Source: JAVVEW01 sp032251045
GTDB taxonomy: Bacteria; Pseudomonadota; Gammaproteobacteria; Methylococcales; Methylomonadaceae
Direction of reading: 5' to 3'
Length of the DNA: 38,028 nt
NCBI GenBank assembly: GCA_032251045.1
Contig: JAVVEW010000023.1
Coordinates: 1 to 38,028, forward strand
The position numbers were made by a program, and so were the translations under genes. Shown here piece by piece: positions 35,161 through 38,028 of this stretch. The notes beneath the pieces are model-generated. The model saw nothing but the letters and a program-made list of their open reading frames with translations. It did no database searches and was not told the origin of the DNA. Positions within the stretch are counted from its first letter, which is position 1. The number at the start of each line of letters is the position of its first letter.

Positions 35161-36163
35161 GGGGTGCTTGTTGTTCAAGAAAGTCCATGACGGCAAATGT
35201 CAGTGCGGACGCGCCATGGCCATTGAGCGCGGACAACGCAAAACTAGGCCCTTGCCAATTCAGCGCTTCCAGCACGGCGCAGCGGCGCTGCTCAAGCTCT
35301 TGCTCTGGAATTTGATCGATTTTGTTAAATACCAGCCAGCGCGGCTTGTTAGCCAAATCCTCACGCCAGGACTCAACTTCGCCGATCACGGTACGCGCCG
35401 CATCAATGGGATCCTCGGCACTTAGATCCAGCACATGCAGTAACAGCCGTGTGCGCGCCAAATGCTTGAGAAAAGTCAAGCCCAGGCCCGCGCCTTCTGC
35501 TGCGCCTTCGATAATGCCGGGAATGTCAGCCATGACAAAGCTGCGCAATCGATCCACGCGCACCACACCCAGATTAGGATGCAAGGTGGTAAAAGGATAA
35601 TCCGCCACTTTAGGACGCGCCGCCGAGACCTGGCGGATAAGACTGGATTTGCCGGCATTGGGCAAGCCTAACAAGCCAATATCGGCAATCAAGGTCAGCT
35701 CCAGCTTCAGCTCGCGATGCTCGCCTGGCGAGCCTTTGCTGCACTGCCTGGGCGTGCGATTGACACTGCTTTTGAAGCGAGTGTTACCCAAACCATGGAA
35801 GCCGCCTTGCGCGACTTTGATTTTTTGCTCGGGCTTGAGCAACTCGCCAATGATTTCACCCGTGTCGGTAGCGATGATTTTGGTGCCCGGCGGCACAATC
35901 ACGCAACAATCATCGCCTTTTTTGCCGGTGCAATTACGCGCCATACCATTGCTGCCACGCTCAGCCCGATGCACGGGCTGATAGCGAAAATCCACCAAGG
36001 TATTGACATTGCTGGATGCAACCAGATAAACCGAGCCGCCATCACCGCCATCGCCACCATCAGGCCCGCCTCTGGGAATAAACTTCTCCCGGCGAAAGCT
36101 GACAATGCCATTGCCGCCATCACCTGCTTCAACGCGGATAATCGCCTCGTCAACAAATTTCAT
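35147..36163 (-). CDS. obgE: GTPase Obg/CgtA
   Basis: An essential GTPase of late 50S assembly and stress signalling. The 338 residues comprise the glycine-rich Obg domain (about 1-158; GGNGIVSFRREKFIPRGGPDGGDGG) and a G domain with GLPNAGKSSLI (G1), DIPG (G3) and NKID (G4). It lacks the long acidic C-terminal tail of E. coli ObgE beyond the G domain. It is downstream of rplU-rpmA, the usual order, but a terminator intervenes. proB overlaps its 3' end. Confidence 0.96.
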   Translation of the reverse strand: MKFVDEAIIRVEAGDGGNGIVSFRREKFIPRGGPDGGDGGDGGSVYLVASSNVNTLVDFRYQPVHRAERGSNGMARNCTGKKGDDCCVIVPPGTKIIATDTGEIIGELLKPEQKIKVAQGGFHGLGNTRFKSSVNRTPRQCSKGSPGEHRELKLELTLIADIGLLGLPNAGKSSLIRQVSAARPKVADYPFTTLHPNLGVVRVDRLRSFVMADIPGIIEGAAEGAGLGLTFLKHLARTRLLLHVLDLSAEDPIDAARTVIGEVESWREDLANKPRWLVFNKIDQIPEQELEQRRCAVLEALNWQGPSFALSALNGHGASALTFAVMDFLEQQAPREPS

Positions 36164-36186
36164 GCAAAGACTGACCTATGATGTCA

Positions 36187-36218
36187 ATAAAAAAGCCCCA
36201 GCCGGGTCGGACTGGGGC
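36187..36218 (-). terminator. Rho-independent terminator of rplU-rpmA
   Basis: On the minus strand GCCCCAG (36218-36212) pairs with CTGGGGC (36201-36195) around a 10-base loop, followed at once by TTTTTTATT. This is a textbook intrinsic terminator 27-58 bases after the rpmA stop and about 24 bases before the obgE start, so it limits read-through into obgE. Confidence 0.85.
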
Positions 36219-36244
36219 CTTGGGAGATGCCGAACCGCAACCGC

Positions 36245-36502
36245 TCAAGCGGTTGCGATGCTGACAAATTTGCGGTTGTTAGGACCTTTGGTTTCAAAAA
36301 CCACCTTGCCATTCGCCGTGGCGAACAAGGTGTGATCACGACCAATGCCAACATTAGTGCCCGCATGAAAGCGCGTACCACGCTGACGAACAATAATGCT
36401 GCCGGCGCTAACTTGCTCGCCGCCATAACGCTTCACGCCCAGGCGTTTGGACTGGGAATCGCGGCCATTTCGGGTGCTGCCGCCTGCTTTTTTGTGTGCC
36501 AT
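36245..36502 (-). CDS. rpmA: 50S ribosomal protein L27
   Basis: An 85-residue ribosomal protein whose N-terminus reaches the peptidyl transferase centre. MAHKKAGGSTRNGRDSQSKRLG is diagnostic and starts at MAHKKAGG, so no N-terminal cleavage extension is present. It is 17 bp after rplU and shares its promoter. Confidence 0.97.
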   Translation of the reverse strand: MAHKKAGGSTRNGRDSQSKRLGVKRYGGEQVSAGSIIVRQRGTRFHAGTNVGIGRDHTLFATANGKVVFETKGPNNRKFVSIATA

Positions 36503-36519
36503 CAGTAGCCTCCTGGTTA

Positions 36520-36831
36520 TTAAGCTGAAATGCCAGTGATTTTGACTTCGGTAAAATACTGGCGATGCCCCATTTGCTTCATGTGATGCTTGCGGCGTCT
36601 GAATTTTATGATTCGAATTTTTTTGTGCCGGCCTTGGTCAACCACGGTACCGGTCACTTTGCCGCCCTCGACAAAGGGCTGGCCTACTTTGGTGCCATCA
36701 TCGGACTGAACCAGCAGGACTTTATCAAATTCAACTGTATCGCCAGCACCGACGTCGAGTTTTTCTATTTTTAAGGTGAGGCCTTCTTCGACCCGATACT
36801 GCTTGCCACCTGTTTGGATTACCGCATACAT
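36520..36831 (-). CDS. rplU: 50S ribosomal protein L21
   Basis: A 103-residue ribosomal protein that binds 23S rRNA. MYAVIQTGGKQYRVEEG and the basic KKIRIIKFRRRKHHMKQMGHRQ region are typical. It is the first gene of the rplU-rpmA operon. Confidence 0.97.
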   Translation of the reverse strand: MYAVIQTGGKQYRVEEGLTLKIEKLDVGAGDTVEFDKVLLVQSDDGTKVGQPFVEGGKVTGTVVDQGRHKKIRIIKFRRRKHHMKQMGHRQYFTEVKITGISA

Positions 36832-36876
36832 CTTGCGTAAACTCCGTCAGCTATAGTTAGGTTTGGTAAACGGGAC

Positions 36877-36905
36877 ATAGTAACTGAAAAGCCCTATCTG
36901 CTCAA
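36877..36905 (-). promoter_or_regulatory. Candidate sigma70 promoter of rplU-rpmA
   Basis: On the minus strand TTGAGC (36905-36900), a 17-base spacer and TACTAT (36882-36877), each 4/6 to consensus, about 45-75 bases before the rplU ATG. Confidence 0.5.
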
Positions 36906-37018
36906 CTTTAATTTCACCGCACCAACAGCCTACCTGCCAAACCAAGGCACAGCATGCCTCCAGACTGTATCGCCGATGAGCATCAACCACACGCCGACCG
37001 CCAAAAAACACACCAGAC

Positions 37019-37074
37019 AGTTGACTTTAATGCGAAACCGGCTAAAAGTTGACTTTTAAAGTCAACTTTTAGCC
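37019..37074. repeat. 17-bp-arm palindrome with adjacent partial copy
   Basis: GGCTAAAAGTTGACTTT (37040-37056) and AAAGTCAACTTTTAGCC (37058-37074) are perfect inverted arms around a single T. AGTTGACTTTAA at 37019-37030 is a direct partial copy 28 bp upstream. It lies in the 434-bp gap between the divergent rplU and folE, which otherwise has the rplU promoter and a folE -10 (TATAAT at 37204-37209) and no gene. Confidence 0.8.
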
Positions 37075-37203
37075 CATGTCTGGCCACAGTCTTACACGCA
37101 GTCAGACTGCTTTTTGCACAAGCGCCCTGCCCTGGCTTGTCGCTTGCCGACACCGACCGCATCGCCAACCATCAAAGGACTGCCTTTCTGCGTGCATGAT
37201 GAT

Positions 37204-37250
37204 TATAATGCTGGGCACTTTACTTTCAACGTGATCGAATCGACTCGATC
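37204..37250 (+). promoter_or_regulatory. folE -10 box and adjacent imperfect palindrome
   Basis: TATAAT (37204-37209) is a perfect -10; the -35 region at 37181 is poor, so an activator may be needed. GATCGAATCGACTCGATC (37233-37250) is an imperfect palindrome (16 of 18 positions symmetric) between the likely transcription start and the folE ATG and could be an operator. Confidence 0.4.
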
Positions 37251-37265
37251 TTACTAGGAAAATTT

Positions 37266-37808
37266 ATGAAAACACAGTTTGCAAACATCATTGAAGCCAT
37301 TGGCGAAGACCTGAATCGTGAAGGCTTGATCGATACGCCCAAACGCGCCGCCAGCGCTTTTCAATTTCTGACCGCAGGTTACCAGAAGAACCTGGAGCAG
37401 GTGTTGAATAACGCTATTTTCCAGGCGGACACCAAGGATATGGTGATCGTTAAGGATATTGAGCTGTATTCGTTATGCGAACATCACCTGCTGCCATTCA
37501 TCGGCAAATGCCATATTGGTTATATCCCGAACGGTAAGGTATTAGGCTTGTCTAAGCTGGCCAGGGTTGTGGATATGTATGCCCGCAGACTGCAGATCCA
37601 GGAAAAACTGACCAAGCAAATCGCCGACGCCATCGAGCAGGCGGTCAATGCCAAAGGCGTAGCCGTGGTCATCGAAGCCAAACATCTGTGCATGATGATG
37701 CGCGGCGTGGAAAAACAAAACTCGGTCATGACCACCTCGGTGATGACCGGTATTTTCCGCAACGAAATCAGCACCCGCTCAGAATTCCTTAATCTGATTA
37801 ACCGTTGA
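37266..37808 (+). CDS. folE: GTP cyclohydrolase I
   Basis: Makes 7,8-dihydroneopterin triphosphate from GTP, first step of folate (and in methylotrophs methanopterin-like cofactor precursors come from a related pterin branch). The 180-residue protein has the zinc-site and active-site segments SLCEHHLLPFIGKCHIGYIP, LGLSKLARVVDMYARRLQ and CMMMRGV; the two cysteines and histidine expected for zinc are present, so it is the zinc-dependent type I enzyme. Only 3 bp separate it from hemH. Confidence 0.96.
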   Translation: MKTQFANIIEAIGEDLNREGLIDTPKRAASAFQFLTAGYQKNLEQVLNNAIFQADTKDMVIVKDIELYSLCEHHLLPFIGKCHIGYIPNGKVLGLSKLARVVDMYARRLQIQEKLTKQIADAIEQAVNAKGVAVVIEAKHLCMMMRGVEKQNSVMTTSVMTGIFRNEISTRSEFLNLINR

Positions 37809-37811
37809 ATC

Positions 37812-38028
37812 ATGACTCACGAATCCTCCAAAACAACTGTATTGCTGGTGAATCTCGGCTCGCCAGACTCGCCCAGCACCGCCGATGTACGACGTTTTTT
37901 ACGCAAATTTCTAAGTGACCCGCGGGTGGTTAACTTGCCCCGGGCGTTATGGCTACCCATTTTGCATCTATTCGTCTTGCCATTTCGCCCCAAAAAATCG
38001 GCTGAAGCTTATGCCACCATCTGGACCG
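37812..38028 (+). CDS. hemH: Ferrochelatase, N-terminal part (partial)
   Basis: The first 72 codons lie in the window. The reading begins MTHESSKTTVLLVNLGSPDSP and continues with DVRRFLRKFLSDPRVVNLPR, the diagnostic start of bacterial ferrochelatase, which inserts Fe(II) into protoporphyrin IX. The family normally has about 320-370 residues, so most is past the right edge. It is in frame to the end without a stop and follows folE by 3 bp, indicating co-transcription. Confidence 0.93.
   Translation, partial: MTHESSKTTVLLVNLGSPDSPSTADVRRFLRKFLSDPRVVNLPRALWLPILHLFVLPFRPKKSAEAYATIWT

Overview
The window reads as a chromosomal segment of a gammaproteobacterium with methylotrophic metabolism, most likely a type I methanotroph of the Methylococcales. 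This assignment is inferred. The gene content is gammaproteobacterial (rraA, trhP, hslR, tusE/dsrC, yciB-type housekeeping order is absent but cyoE, ybiB, pth, pyrE and the rplU-rpmA-obgE-proB order are present), and an intact malyl-CoA lyase / malate-CoA ligase set (mcl-mtkA-mtkB) points to serine-cycle C1 metabolism. No methane or methanol oxidation gene lies in the window, so the methanotroph label is not proven here.

Layout. 1-3785 (minus strand): an M16 peptidase pair (one catalytic, one degenerate), rsmD, coaD and the first codons of a probable glycogen debranching enzyme. 4044-7757 (plus): a tight run of cyoE, a ybiB-like gene, a diguanylate cyclase, an SMR/Gdx exporter and a TusE/DsrC protein. 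7759-11578 (minus): hslR, rhodanese, ispH, rraA, trhP. 11852-14475 (plus): an OmpR-type two-component system and pth. 14671-17525 (plus): a MotA-like and a MotB-like protein followed by an exported HELGH zinc-metalloprotease-like protein. 17893-20178: a FecA-like TonB-dependent receptor behind a Fur-box-like site. 20379-25403 (plus): pyrE, mcl-mtkA-mtkB and a SAM methyltransferase, then tRNA-Leu(UAA).

25912-31779 is a type IV pilus locus: pilE on the minus strand and a divergent fimT-pilW-pilX-pilV set, in which pilX and pilV are far longer than usual and no pilY1 follows. 31783-33300 (minus) is murJ, 3 bp from pilV and convergent with it. 33706-33972 is rpsT, convergent with proB (34030-35160). 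ProB, obgE, rpmA and rplU form the minus-strand block up to 36831. The right edge holds folE and the start of hemH on the plus strand.

Intergenic spaces carry several palindromic or REP-like repeats (near 17637, 21047, 24501, 25417, 33328-33570, 37040). The least ordinary parts are the stator-like pair coupled to an exported zincin, the giant minor pilins, a TusE-like protein that has the second DsrC cysteine, and the nested inverted repeats between murJ and rpsT. I saw no CRISPR array, prophage, transposase or rRNA gene.
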